Shown here one piece after another: positions 7,088-14,509 of a stretch of DNA of 18,694 nt; the first letter of the stretch is position 1, and the number at the start of each line of letters is the position of its first letter. The position numbers and the translations under genes were made by a program. Below the pieces are notes generated by a model, which did no database searches, was not told the DNA's origin, and saw nothing but the letters and a program-made list of their open reading frames with translations. This stretch comes from UBA4823 sp034436035 (GTDB lineage Bacteria; Chloroflexota; Anaerolineae; Anaerolineales; UBA4823), in NCBI GenBank assembly GCA_034436035.1, contig DAOTVW010000044.1, positions 1-18,694 of the forward strand, in the 5' to 3' direction.

Positions 7088-7807
7088 ATGCCTAGAAAAA
7101 ATATCCTCATCTCGCTTTTTCTCATTTTATTTGTGTTATCTGCTGCAGCATGTGTGCGTTCCGCTTCCAAAGCGCCAAAAAGCGCTGCAGAATCCCAGGC
7201 AGCTCCATCTGAAGCAGTACTACCTAGCCCGGGTTCGGTGGACGATGTTTTTGGTCAACTTTCCTCTTTTGCCACCCAAACCGCTATCGCAATGGGTGCC
7301 CCAACCACCAATCCCGAAGCTACTGTCTTACCGGAGTTAACCACTACCGGAGAAGCCGTGGTCGGTGAATCAACCCCAACCCCCGAAGCACAAATGACAC
7401 AAGAGGCATCTCCTACAGAACAAGCCGCCGAAGCTACTCCGGTTCCAAATTTCACCTTGAAATCACGCGAGGTGCCAAAATCTTACACTTTGCATAAAGG
7501 GGAACATCCATATTGTATCGCCCGCCGGTTCAACGTTAATCCTATCACTATGCTCCAGTTAAGTGGTCTTTCTGCAAGTGGTAGTTACTCGGCTGGGACC
7601 GTCTTAAAAATTCCTCAATCCGGATCGTTCCCGGGCAACCGCACATTGGAAAGCCATCCAACCACCTACACGGTTGAGTCAGGAGATGAAACCCTTTATT
7701 CCATTGCATGCCTGTTTGGTGATGTTTGGCCTGAGGATATCGCTGACGCTAATGGTTTGAAGTTATCTGCCAATCTCTCCGTTGGTCAGAAACTGTATAT
7801 CCCTTAA
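7088..7807 (+). CDS. Lipoprotein with two LysM domains
   Basis: This 239-residue protein has a signal peptide ending in the lipobox SAAAC, with the lipidated Cys at residue 22. AAGGAG (7076-7081) precedes the ATG. Residues about 28-128 are a low-complexity Ala/Ser/Thr/Pro/Glu spacer. Two LysM modules follow, at residues 132-176 (SYTLHKGEHPYCIARRFNVN...VLKIP) and 193-239 (TYTVESGDETLYSIACLF...KLYIP). LysM domains bind N-acetylglucosamine-containing glycans, usually peptidoglycan. No catalytic domain is attached, so it probably serves as a wall- or glycan-binding envelope protein. Each LysM has one Cys in its first helix (Cys143 and Cys208), which is unusual in such short modules and could allow a disulfide bridge. 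It is monocistronic by appearance, between its own promoter and a hairpin at 7847-7871. Confidence 0.85.
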   Translation: MPRKNILISLFLILFVLSAAACVRSASKAPKSAAESQAAPSEAVLPSPGSVDDVFGQLSSFATQTAIAMGAPTTNPEATVLPELTTTGEAVVGESTPTPEAQMTQEASPTEQAAEATPVPNFTLKSREVPKSYTLHKGEHPYCIARRFNVNPITMLQLSGLSASGSYSAGTVLKIPQSGSFPGNRTLESHPTTYTVESGDETLYSIACLFGDVWPEDIADANGLKLSANLSVGQKLYIP

Positions 7808-7846
7808 AATAATAACGGATAGTGAATCTCATCTATTCAATAAAAA

Positions 7847-7880
7847 GGGAGTAGTCCAAAGGATTACTCCCCAATTTTTA
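7847..7880 (+). terminator. Strong hairpin with a T tract on both strands
   Basis: GGGAGTAGTCC (7847-7857) pairs with GGATTACTCCC (7861-7871) around an AAA loop. The stem has 11 pairs with one G-T wobble and is followed by CAATTTTTAT. Read on the minus strand, the same hairpin is followed by TTTTTATT. It should end the LysM transcript. Its right flank lies only about 16 bases before the NUDIX start codon, next to that gene's SD site. Confidence 0.8.
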
Positions 7881-7895
7881 TCAAGGTGATTAACA

Positions 7896-8441
7896 ATGAC
7901 TTTTAAAACGATACAATCTAATTTGATTTATCAAGGAAAAGTATTTTCAATCCGCCAGGATCAAGTTGAGCTGCCTAATGGAAAGACAATGAAGGTAGAT
8001 ATTGTGCAGCATCATGGCGCTGTAGTAATCCTGCCTATAGACGAAGATAAAAATATCTGGTTTGTCCGCCAATATCGACATCCTGTGGGTGAACATTTGT
8101 TGGAATTACCCGCCGGGACACTCGACCCAGGCGAAGCACCTCTCGATTGTGCTCATCGGGAAATACGCGAGGAAATTGGAATGACAGCAGAGCATATTAT
8201 TCCTATTGGTGAATTTTACGATGCACCTGGGTACTCTACCGAATATCTCTATATATATCTCGCGACCAACTTGACTACCGCCCCATTACCACCTGATGAA
8301 GATGAAATCATTGATGTTGTGAAAATCCCCGTGAAACAAGTTTATGAATTAGCACTCCAAGGACAACTGCGGGATGCCAAAACCTTAGCAACCTTGCTCC
8401 TCGCCCAACCTTATTTACTTGAGCAAAAACAAGGAATTTAG
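7896..8441 (+). CDS. NUDIX hydrolase, ADP-ribose pyrophosphatase type
   Basis: This 181-residue enzyme has a complete Nudix box at residues 74-96: G-x5-E-x7-REIREEIGM, with the metal-binding Glu residues intact. ELPAG immediately precedes the box, and a Pro (residue 111, in DAPGYS) sits about 15 residues after it. Both are typical of the ADP-ribose pyrophosphatase branch, which splits ADP-ribose into AMP and ribose 5-phosphate. The length of 181 residues fits that branch. The ATG has AAGGTGAT at good spacing. A strong hairpin sits immediately upstream and no separate promoter is visible, so expression may depend on read-through or attenuation. Its 3' end faces the YgiT-type gene, 8 bases away. 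The neighbouring deoC also handles (deoxy)ribose phosphates, which suggests, but does not prove, a shared salvage role. Confidence 0.88.
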   Translation: MTFKTIQSNLIYQGKVFSIRQDQVELPNGKTMKVDIVQHHGAVVILPIDEDKNIWFVRQYRHPVGEHLLELPAGTLDPGEAPLDCAHREIREEIGMTAEHIIPIGEFYDAPGYSTEYLYIYLATNLTTAPLPPDEDEIIDVVKIPVKQVYELALQGQLRDAKTLATLLLAQPYLLEQKQGI

Positions 8442-8449
8442 GGGAGCGC

Positions 8450-8761
8450 TCATTCCGGAAAGGCTGGTTTATTCTTCTCTCGTGGTTTACGCTCGACGGG
8501 GATTTGGCGCTTGTGCGCTTTCCGATGACCTGTTTCGGGGTTTAATATCATATTTAACCATTTAATGGCGCGGGTGTCATAATCCCGTCGTCCGCATAGA
8601 TCACAAACCCAAGCCGGAAAATTGGGCACTGTAATGAGTTCGTTATTCAGCCAGGTAAAGTAGGTAAGGTAGCGTTGATGCATAATTCCGGAGAGGCATT
8701 CTGGGCATTGAGCAATTTCTTCTTCACTGCCATTATCTTTAGTCGATTTAGGGTTCATCAT
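8450..8761 (-). CDS. Small YgiT-type zinc-finger protein
   Basis: This 103-residue protein has a zinc-ribbon pattern: CPEC (Cys19, Cys22) and, about 30 residues later, WVCDLCGRRDYD (Cys53, Cys56). That is the arrangement of the N-terminal zinc domain of YgiT/MqsA-like proteins. There is no helix-turn-helix domain after it. The tail (residues 79-103) is rich in Lys, Arg and Pro and may bind nucleic acid. The start ATG overlaps the deoC stop as ATGA, so translation is probably coupled to deoC. A second ATG one codon later is an alternative start. No MqsR-like toxin gene lies beside it. The zinc-ribbon is clear, but the function is unknown. Confidence 0.7.
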   Translation of the reverse strand: MMNPKSTKDNGSEEEIAQCPECLSGIMHQRYLTYFTWLNNELITVPNFPAWVCDLCGRRDYDTRAIKWLNMILNPETGHRKAHKRQIPVERKPREKNKPAFPE

Positions 8762-9519
8762 GGCACCTCTTCCGCGTGGATTGCTTCATTTACAATTTTA
8801 ATTCCAGCACTGGTTCCAATCCGTGAAGCACCGGCTCTAATCATAGCTAAAGCATCCTGATAGCTGCGAATTCCACCAGCAGCTTTAACCTTCATCGTTC
8901 TACCCACCACCCGATACATTAAGTCAACATCTTCAACCGTCGCCCCCGCTGGTCCAAAACCAGTAGAAGTTTTAACATAGTCCGCTCCACCGCTTTCGGC
9001 TAACAAACAAGCGATGATTTTTTCTTCGCGGGTTAGTAATGCTGTTTCTAAAATAACTTTTAAAATCGCATTTTCATGGTGGATTACTTCTTTCACCATC
9101 CAAATGTCGTTCAATACTTGTCCGTATGCTCTGCCTTTTAACGCTCCGATATTCATCACCAGATCAATTTCGCTCGCTCCCATTTCAAGCGCATGTAAAG
9201 CCTCCATTGCTTTCATGCTCGCAGCATTCGCCCCTAATGGGAACCCAATTACCGTGCCAACACATACATTACTCCCCTTGAGTAGACCATATGCTAGGGA
9301 GACATAAACTGGGTTGATACACACCGTAGCAAATTGATGGCTTTTCGCTTCTAAACAGAGCTGTTTCACTTGCTCGGCAGTTGCTTCGGGTTTTAACAAA
9401 GTATGATCAATCCAGGCGCTAATATCTTTTCCTTTAGGTACAGGCAAAGGCGCCGGTGCCGTTGGTAACTGATGGATATAATTCTCTGCTTTCTCTAAAA
9501 TCTCAGTTAAATTGTTCAT
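8758..9519 (-). CDS. deoC: Deoxyribose-phosphate aldolase
   Basis: This 253-residue cytoplasmic enzyme cleaves 2-deoxyribose 5-phosphate to glyceraldehyde 3-phosphate and acetaldehyde in deoxynucleoside salvage. The DeoC TIM barrel is complete. It begins at IDHTLLKP (residue 37 on), has Asp119 in EIDLVMNIG, the Schiff-base Lys183 in ADYVKTSTGFGP, and Lys212 in VKAAGGIR. About 33 residues precede the barrel, longer than in many DeoC proteins and rich in Pro and Ala. The only ATG candidate (9519) has no SD site, but a TATAAT lies just 9 bases upstream of it, which suggests a leaderless or nearly leaderless mRNA. The YgiT-type gene overlaps its stop codon. Confidence 0.92.
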   Translation of the reverse strand: MNNLTEILEKAENYIHQLPTAPAPLPVPKGKDISAWIDHTLLKPEATAEQVKQLCLEAKSHQFATVCINPVYVSLAYGLLKGSNVCVGTVIGFPLGANAASMKAMEALHALEMGASEIDLVMNIGALKGRAYGQVLNDIWMVKEVIHHENAILKVILETALLTREEKIIACLLAESGGADYVKTSTGFGPAGATVEDVDLMYRVVGRTMKVKAAGGIRSYQDALAMIRAGASRIGTSAGIKIVNEAIHAEEVP

Positions 9520-9528
9520 GTTAGATAC

Positions 9529-9534
9529 ATTATA
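9529..9534 (-). promoter_or_regulatory. Possible -10 element for near-leaderless deoC transcription
   Basis: On the minus strand, TATAAT occupies 9534-9529 and the deoC ATG begins at 9519. A start 6-9 bases after the hexamer would place the mRNA 5' end at or within about 3 bases of the ATG. The -35 position with a 17-base spacer reads TACAAT, a poor match. No SD-like sequence lies in the short interval. Confidence 0.45.
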
Positions 9535-9586
9535 ACCATATTTGTAAATTTATTGTATGCCTAACCCAATAATTTATATGCTATCA

Positions 9587-9627
9587 AAAAAGAAAGGAAA
9601 TCAACCCTTAACCAAATGGGTTATGGG
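9587..9627 (-). terminator. Candidate terminator after der
   Basis: Read on the minus strand, CCCATAACC pairs with GGTTAAGGG (plus 9605-9627) with one A-A mismatch and a 5-base loop. A T-rich run follows, containing CTTTCTTTTTT. It lies about 73 bases past the der stop codon and would separate the coaE-cdaA-cdaR-der transcript from deoC. The mismatch and the distance of the T run from the stem make it only a moderate candidate. Confidence 0.4.
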
Positions 9628-9699
9628 AGAATCATCATCCCCCTTATTTCTATGGAGTAGTTTTAAATTAATTTGCGATTATCCAGGCACTATCACGCG

Positions 9700-11076
9700 C
9701 TACCCTTTCCGACTTTTAAAAACAAATCGGATCGGCGTTCCGAGATAGGGGTATTCTTCTCGGAGGCAGTTTTCGAGGAAACGGACATAGGTAAAATGAG
9801 CTAAGCGGGTATCATTAACGTAAACCATAAAAGTTGGCGGATCGCTACGGACTTGGGTGCCATAAAAAATTTTCAACTGCCGCCCGGCATGTGACGGTGC
9901 AGGGTGGCGATCTTGTGCTTTCTGAAGTATTTGGTTTAGTTGTGATGTGGATAACCGCACCAAGCGTTCTTCCTGCACCTTAACAGCAGTTTCCAACACT
10001 TGATCTACCCGCAGCCCTGTCTTTGCCGAAATAAATAAAATTGGGACATAATCCAAAAAATGAAGCTCTTGACGGATATGCTGGATGAAATTGGTCATAG
10101 AATAGGTGTCTTTTTCTATCGCGTCCCATTTATTCACCACAATCACAACACTTTTCCATTCCTGCAAGATAAAACCCGCGATATGTGCATCTTGAGCAGT
10201 GATCCCTGTGGTTGCATCAATCATTAACAATGCAACATCTGCCCGTTCAATCGCTTTTAGTGTTCGCATTACACTGTATTTTTCAACACCTACTTCTATT
10301 TTTCCACGCCGTCTAATTCCAGCTGTATCAATCAAAGTAACCGGAATACCCCGATAATCGATCAGTGTATCGATAGCATCGCGCGTTGTCCCTGGAATCG
10401 GGCTCACGATCGTCCGCTCTTCACCTACTAAACGGTTTAACAAGCTCGACTTACCAACGTTAGGTTTACCAACAATGGCTATTTTAACGGACTCATCCTC
10501 TTCCTCTTCAATCACGCGTGGTAATGTTTTAATCAGAGCATCCAATAAATCACCTGTACCGGTTCCATGCATCGCTGAAATTGGATAAGGTTCTCCCAAG
10601 CCTAACTCATAGAATTCCATTGCCATCATCCGCCGCTGGGCATTGTCCGCTTTATTGACCACCAAAAATACGGGTGGGCGAAGTATGCCATCGGCCTCTC
10701 TTTGATAACTGCGTAAGATTTGGGCAACTTCACGATCTGCAGGGGTAATCCCACTTTCAGCATCCGTTAGAAATAATACTGCATCCGCTTCTTTAATTGC
10801 CGCTTCTGCCTGTGAGCGGATTTCTTTGATGAATTCAGCTGATCCGATCGAAAGCGGTTCGGTAGATTTTTTTCCAGAAAGCGCTAGTGGATCAATGCCC
10901 CCTGTATCCACCACATCAAAAACCTGTCCAGCCCATTCCGCTTCTGCAATTAAGCGATCACGGGTAGTACCGGGTACTTCATCAACTACCGCCAGCCTTT
11001 CTTCAACCAAACGATTGAATAAAGTGCTTTTTCCTACATTAGGACGTCCGACCAAGGCAACTAAAGGTTTTCGCAT
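9700..11076 (-). CDS. der: Ribosome-assembly GTPase Der (EngA)
   Basis: This 458-residue protein has the double GTPase layout unique to Der. Domain one carries GRPNVGKS (residues 10-17), DTGG (57-60) and NKAD (141-144). Domain two carries GKPNVGKS (203-210), DTAGIRRR (from 250) and NKWD (about 311-314). A KH-like C-terminal domain follows and ends in a basic tail (FVFKSRKG). Der acts in maturation of the large ribosomal subunit. Length and motifs are normal; domain one has a short insertion after DTGG (about residues 67-78). The ATG has an AGGA site and lies 7 bases after the cdaR stop, so der is the last gene of the coaE-cdaA-cdaR-der operon. Confidence 0.96.
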   Translation of the reverse strand: MRKPLVALVGRPNVGKSTLFNRLVEERLAVVDEVPGTTRDRLIAEAEWAGQVFDVVDTGGIDPLALSGKKSTEPLSIGSAEFIKEIRSQAEAAIKEADAVLFLTDAESGITPADREVAQILRSYQREADGILRPPVFLVVNKADNAQRRMMAMEFYELGLGEPYPISAMHGTGTGDLLDALIKTLPRVIEEEEDESVKIAIVGKPNVGKSSLLNRLVGEERTIVSPIPGTTRDAIDTLIDYRGIPVTLIDTAGIRRRGKIEVGVEKYSVMRTLKAIERADVALLMIDATTGITAQDAHIAGFILQEWKSVVIVVNKWDAIEKDTYSMTNFIQHIRQELHFLDYVPILFISAKTGLRVDQVLETAVKVQEERLVRLSTSQLNQILQKAQDRHPAPSHAGRQLKIFYGTQVRSDPPTFMVYVNDTRLAHFTYVRFLENCLREEYPYLGTPIRFVFKSRKG

Positions 11077-11083
11077 TCTTTTC

Positions 11084-12364
11084 CTATGGTGAAATCGTAA
11101 CAGTTGGAGTAGGTACAGCGGTAATGGTGATACGACTGAGCGGGGTAATAACTACTTGAATCGTCTCCGGTAAAACGGAAGCAACTTTTAATTGTTCCGG
11201 GATCAAATCAACAGTCGGGGCTATTTGATAAGTCCCAACGGTTTTGCCACTCAAGTCAATGACCACACGAATATTCCCATTCTTTAATGCCTTCAAGATT
11301 GGCAAGGGCCCGCTAATCAGTAAATCCACTTGTTTCGGGGAAAGTTCTACATGATAATTCGGGGATAAACCCACAACATCAATGGGTAAGGTCACTGGTA
11401 AACTACCCTCTAAAGCAGCAATATTCAAACGAACTAAAACACTCCCTTCACCAGCTAATTCGATTCCCGCTGGAAGTTTCAAGCCTACCCGTAAATCGAC
11501 ATCGTCACTTAAACCGGTTAAATCAACGGTTTCAGTTTCCACATAACCAGGCAGATCATTCACTAATTTAGGATCAGCCGAAAAAACCGTTACCGTTGGT
11601 GGAGAAACGGAGATGTTGGTTAACCAATACCCATCAGCAGGCTCTCCTTTTGTCACCACCTTGACAACGACATTGCGATATCCGCCTAAAAGGATGATCG
11701 CCTGATCAACCGTGATGACATCTGGGACTAATGTCGCACCATTCACCACCGCTCCATTGTTATCTATGGGGGTCAGATCAACCATTTTATGAATAGATTC
11801 AGCGGCTCCGTTTATATCTAATTCAGCTTGAATCTGTTGGACTCGATCTACTGCCGATTTCGGACCGGTGACGGTTACATTTTCGGGTTTAATGGTGAGA
11901 GTCCCTTTTCGATAGCCAAGCGCTGGATCACCACTTACGATTAGGTCAACGGGTAGCATTTTCGTAATTAATGGCTCAAGAATAATTTGCACCTGATCGG
12001 GAATCACATGAATGACATTATACGGCGTGACACTAATCCGCACCTGAACTGGTACATTATACTCACCTGGACCCAGAGCGGATAAATCTATCCAGGCATG
12101 AATTAAACCGGGCTGACTTTGCAACCGATTCCAGACCGATTGAGGAGTTTTCAAGGTCAACGAGACTGATGCAGGGGGTGGCTTTAGTAAAACCAATTGA
12201 TTATCTTGCCCAATAATCTCTAAAGGTATCGCCTGGGGGTATGTGCGAATAATCGTTGGATCGGCAGAGATAACCGCTGAAACCCATACGATAATCGCCA
12301 AGAAAAGGGAAAGCGTCAAAGAGCTGATATTATTACGGAACCAATTAACAACACGCTTCGCCAT
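11084..12364 (-). CDS. cdaR: YbbR-domain protein, CdaA regulator
   Basis: This 426-residue protein has one N-terminal membrane segment (about residues 12-33) and four repeated beta-rich YbbR modules (roughly 44-130, 137-225, 232-315 and 322-405) exposed outside the membrane. A short Thr/Pro tail ends it. In Firmicutes, CdaR binds CdaA and tunes c-di-AMP synthesis. The direct linkage here (the ATG begins 3 bases after the cdaA stop) supports the same role. glmM, the usual third gene of this cluster in Firmicutes, is absent; der follows instead. Confidence 0.88.
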   Translation of the reverse strand: MAKRVVNWFRNNISSLTLSLFLAIIVWVSAVISADPTIIRTYPQAIPLEIIGQDNQLVLLKPPPASVSLTLKTPQSVWNRLQSQPGLIHAWIDLSALGPGEYNVPVQVRISVTPYNVIHVIPDQVQIILEPLITKMLPVDLIVSGDPALGYRKGTLTIKPENVTVTGPKSAVDRVQQIQAELDINGAAESIHKMVDLTPIDNNGAVVNGATLVPDVITVDQAIILLGGYRNVVVKVVTKGEPADGYWLTNISVSPPTVTVFSADPKLVNDLPGYVETETVDLTGLSDDVDLRVGLKLPAGIELAGEGSVLVRLNIAALEGSLPVTLPIDVVGLSPNYHVELSPKQVDLLISGPLPILKALKNGNIRVVIDLSGKTVGTYQIAPTVDLIPEQLKVASVLPETIQVVITPLSRITITAVPTPTVTISP

Positions 12365-12367
12365 GGT

Positions 12368-13246
12368 TTAGGTCTCTTTCGACTTCCCAAATATACTCTG
12401 AATTTTCCGCCAAGCAGCTATTAATCCATGTTCTTCCTGCGGTTGTTGAATCAACGCCTTCAAAATCAAGTCAAGGCGTTTTGGATCAAGCCGGCGAAGC
12501 ATTTTTCCGTGATCTACAATAGAAATAGAGCCAGTTTCTTCTGAAACGACAAGGGCAACCGCATCGGTTACCTCACTAATTCCCAATGCAGCACGATGCC
12601 GTAAACCCATTTGACGGTCTGGTGAATCCGTTAATACCCCACTGGAAGACAAAGGAAGAACACAGGCTGCTGCTACAATTATTTCACCATCGATGATCAC
12701 TGCTCCATCATGTAAAGGTGTGTTTGGATAAAAGATCTGCAAGATTAATTCTGGAGTTACTTTTGCTTGTAAGCGCACGCCACTTTGAATATATTGATCG
12801 AGGTGATCGAGCCTTTGAAATACAATTAAAGCCCCGTGTTTTTTTTGTGCGAGACGGTTAGCAGCTTCTACCACAGATTGGATCACGCTCTTGGTGCGTG
12901 TTGCTGCAGTGGTGGTCGGTAAAATAGTTCCTGCGCGTCCTAATCGTTCTAGTGTCCGCCGAATTTCTGGAGCAAAGATTACTGGTATTGCCAATAGCAT
13001 CGCTGGTAAGGTATTGCGGATAAGCCATGAAAAGGCGGGAAGTATTTCCAAACTGCTTAAAATCGAAAATAATACAATTAAAAAGATCGCCCCTCTGATT
13101 AAAACAATCCCTTGTGTATCGCGAATTAACTGTAAAATGACAAAAAAGATCATTGTAACCAAAAGGATGTCAAGAACACTGAGCCAGGTTATCCGCTGCA
13201 CAATGAAAAGGATATTTTCGATCAGGTTAGAAAAAAATGATGTCAC
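12368..13246 (-). CDS. cdaA: Diadenylate cyclase CdaA (c-di-AMP synthase)
   Basis: This 292-residue membrane enzyme joins two ATP into the second messenger c-di-AMP. Three membrane segments lie at about residues 20-42, 46-66 and 76-93. The cytoplasmic DAC domain follows with YPNTPLHDGAVII (Asp180-Gly181-Ala182), RHR (216-218) and SEETGSIS (235-242). The residue before RHR is Leu (MGLRHRAALG); in Firmicutes CdaA this motif is normally GTRHRAA. The start is a GTG at 13246 with AAGGA upstream, 8 bases after the coaE stop. Its partner cdaR follows immediately. It should set cellular c-di-AMP, which commonly controls potassium and osmolyte balance. Confidence 0.93.
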   Translation of the reverse strand: MTSFFSNLIENILFIVQRITWLSVLDILLVTMIFFVILQLIRDTQGIVLIRGAIFLIVLFSILSSLEILPAFSWLIRNTLPAMLLAIPVIFAPEIRRTLERLGRAGTILPTTTAATRTKSVIQSVVEAANRLAQKKHGALIVFQRLDHLDQYIQSGVRLQAKVTPELILQIFYPNTPLHDGAVIIDGEIIVAAACVLPLSSSGVLTDSPDRQMGLRHRAALGISEVTDAVALVVSEETGSISIVDHGKMLRRLDPKRLDLILKALIQQPQEEHGLIAAWRKIQSIFGKSKET

Positions 13247-13254
13247 AACATTCC

Positions 13255-14382
13255 TTACACGGGTTTCAAAACCAAATCCTCACGCAAACGCTTGAACCAT
13301 AACACAGAACCAGCGGGCATTGACTCAATCGCCGCCTCCTGCCAGGCTCGCACACCTAAATCCTGGATTGAGGCTTCTTGATAGCCAAGGCTGTGCCAGA
13401 CTTCGCGATGCAAAGTCATCTCTGGCGGGAGGAACAGCAAGGTTGCTTCGCATTGTAATTCCCGCGAAGCATTTTCAATTTCCGCAACCACCTGCTTTAT
13501 GGCATTATCAAATTGCAAGGTTTTCTCGAGGTAGAAATCATCTACTCTCGCAACTAAATTTTCCACACGCCATCCAACAACCCCATAGATTTTTTCACCG
13601 ATCTTGATAAGCAAAAAGGCTTTTTCTCCAAATAACGCCATCACGTCTTCGCGGTTCATCTTACGTTTACTATTGGAAAGACGAAAAATCGCATCGGCAA
13701 TTTCTTGGGCTTGTTGTGGTTTGGCGCGAGTGACAACCATGCCATCTTTGCTGGTTTCTATTTTAGGCTGTTCCATTTCTGGAACGATGTTTTTCCAGGC
13801 TAACAAAACCTGCTTCCACGTATCCTCAAAAGTTGAATCATTACGGATCACCACATGAGCGTAGCGCACTTTTTCCTCTTGCGGTGGTTGAGCTTTAATC
13901 CTTTGCAATGCTATTTCTTTTGTCATCCCTCGTTTTTGCATCAAACGCTGGAGCTGAACCTCTTCCGGGGCGGTCGTCACCCAAATGCTGTCACAATATC
14001 GGGCAAATCCTGATTCAATCAATTTAATGGCTTCTACCACAACAACTTTTTGCTTACAGTAATGGATAAGCGCTTCTTCAGCCTGGCGCACTAAAGGGTG
14101 AACAATGCTCTCTAATAACGCCATCGCTGAGGCATCCGAGAACACGATTTTGGCAAGCTTAGCCCGGTCAATTTGACCATCGGGCGCAAGGATCCATTTT
14201 CCAAATGCTTCGACAACGGGTTGATACCCAGGGGCTCCTTTGGCAATAGCACGATGGCTTAATGCATCTGCGTCAATTCCGTACGCCCCCAAATGTTCGA
14301 GCATTTTCCGCACAATGCTTTTGCCAGTAGCAATATTACCGGTTAAGCCGATAACAATTTTTCCCTGCCAGGTATGACCCAT
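13255..14382 (-). CDS. coaE: Dephospho-CoA kinase fused to a GNAT-like C-terminal domain
   Basis: Residues 8-200 are dephospho-CoA kinase, which adds the 3'-phosphate in the last step of CoA synthesis. The P-loop is GNIATGKS (15-22), GIDADALSHRAI follows at 35-46, and SIVHPLVRQ (92-100) and an R-x-K lid (around 161-171) are present. The usual D-x-PLL strand reads EAIKLIE. After a linker, residues about 215-375 form a second domain, VVTRAKPQQAQEIADAI..., which has the look of a GNAT acetyltransferase fold: an R-A-x2-x2-A start, a central AFLLIKIGEKIYGVVGWR strand pair and a LGYQEASIQDLG end. A normal CoaE is about 200 residues, so this is a fusion. The acetyl-CoA pyrophosphate loop (Q/R-x2-G-x-G/A) is not obvious, so the domain may only bind. 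The ATG follows AAGGAG and it is the first gene of the operon. Confidence 0.85.
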   Translation of the reverse strand: MGHTWQGKIVIGLTGNIATGKSIVRKMLEHLGAYGIDADALSHRAIAKGAPGYQPVVEAFGKWILAPDGQIDRAKLAKIVFSDASAMALLESIVHPLVRQAEEALIHYCKQKVVVVEAIKLIESGFARYCDSIWVTTAPEEVQLQRLMQKRGMTKEIALQRIKAQPPQEEKVRYAHVVIRNDSTFEDTWKQVLLAWKNIVPEMEQPKIETSKDGMVVTRAKPQQAQEIADAIFRLSNSKRKMNREDVMALFGEKAFLLIKIGEKIYGVVGWRVENLVARVDDFYLEKTLQFDNAIKQVVAEIENASRELQCEATLLFLPPEMTLHREVWHSLGYQEASIQDLGVRAWQEAAIESMPAGSVLWFKRLREDLVLKPV

Positions 14383-14410
14383 CCAGACTCCTTCTCATTC
14401 ATTTATTCAA

Positions 14411-14439
14411 ATTTTAGCTTCCGCCCTTCAGATTGTCAA
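14411..14439 (-). promoter_or_regulatory. Near-consensus promoter for coaE-cdaA-cdaR-der
   Basis: On the minus strand, TTGACA (14439-14434) and TAAAAT (14416-14411) are separated by exactly 17 bases. The -35 is a perfect consensus and the -10 has one mismatch. A start near 14404 gives a leader of about 22 bases with AAGGAG before the coaE ATG at 14382. This is the strongest promoter match in the window. Confidence 0.8.
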
Positions 14440-14509
14440 TTTTATCCTGTAAATCTTACAAAATTGTACAAAACATTAAGGTCGAAACTACCCTTGTGGT
14501 GAATAAGGT

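Noticed and set aside
9557..9748. Plus-strand 63-codon open frame between deoC and der
   Set aside because: There is no SD site in front of its ATG, it overlaps the 3' end of der, and it shows no recognisable motif.
14478..14495. Possible terminator after the OppF-like gene (AAGG...CCTT dyad)
   Set aside because: The stem is only 4-5 pairs with a bulge and there is no clean T tract. It is too weak to call.
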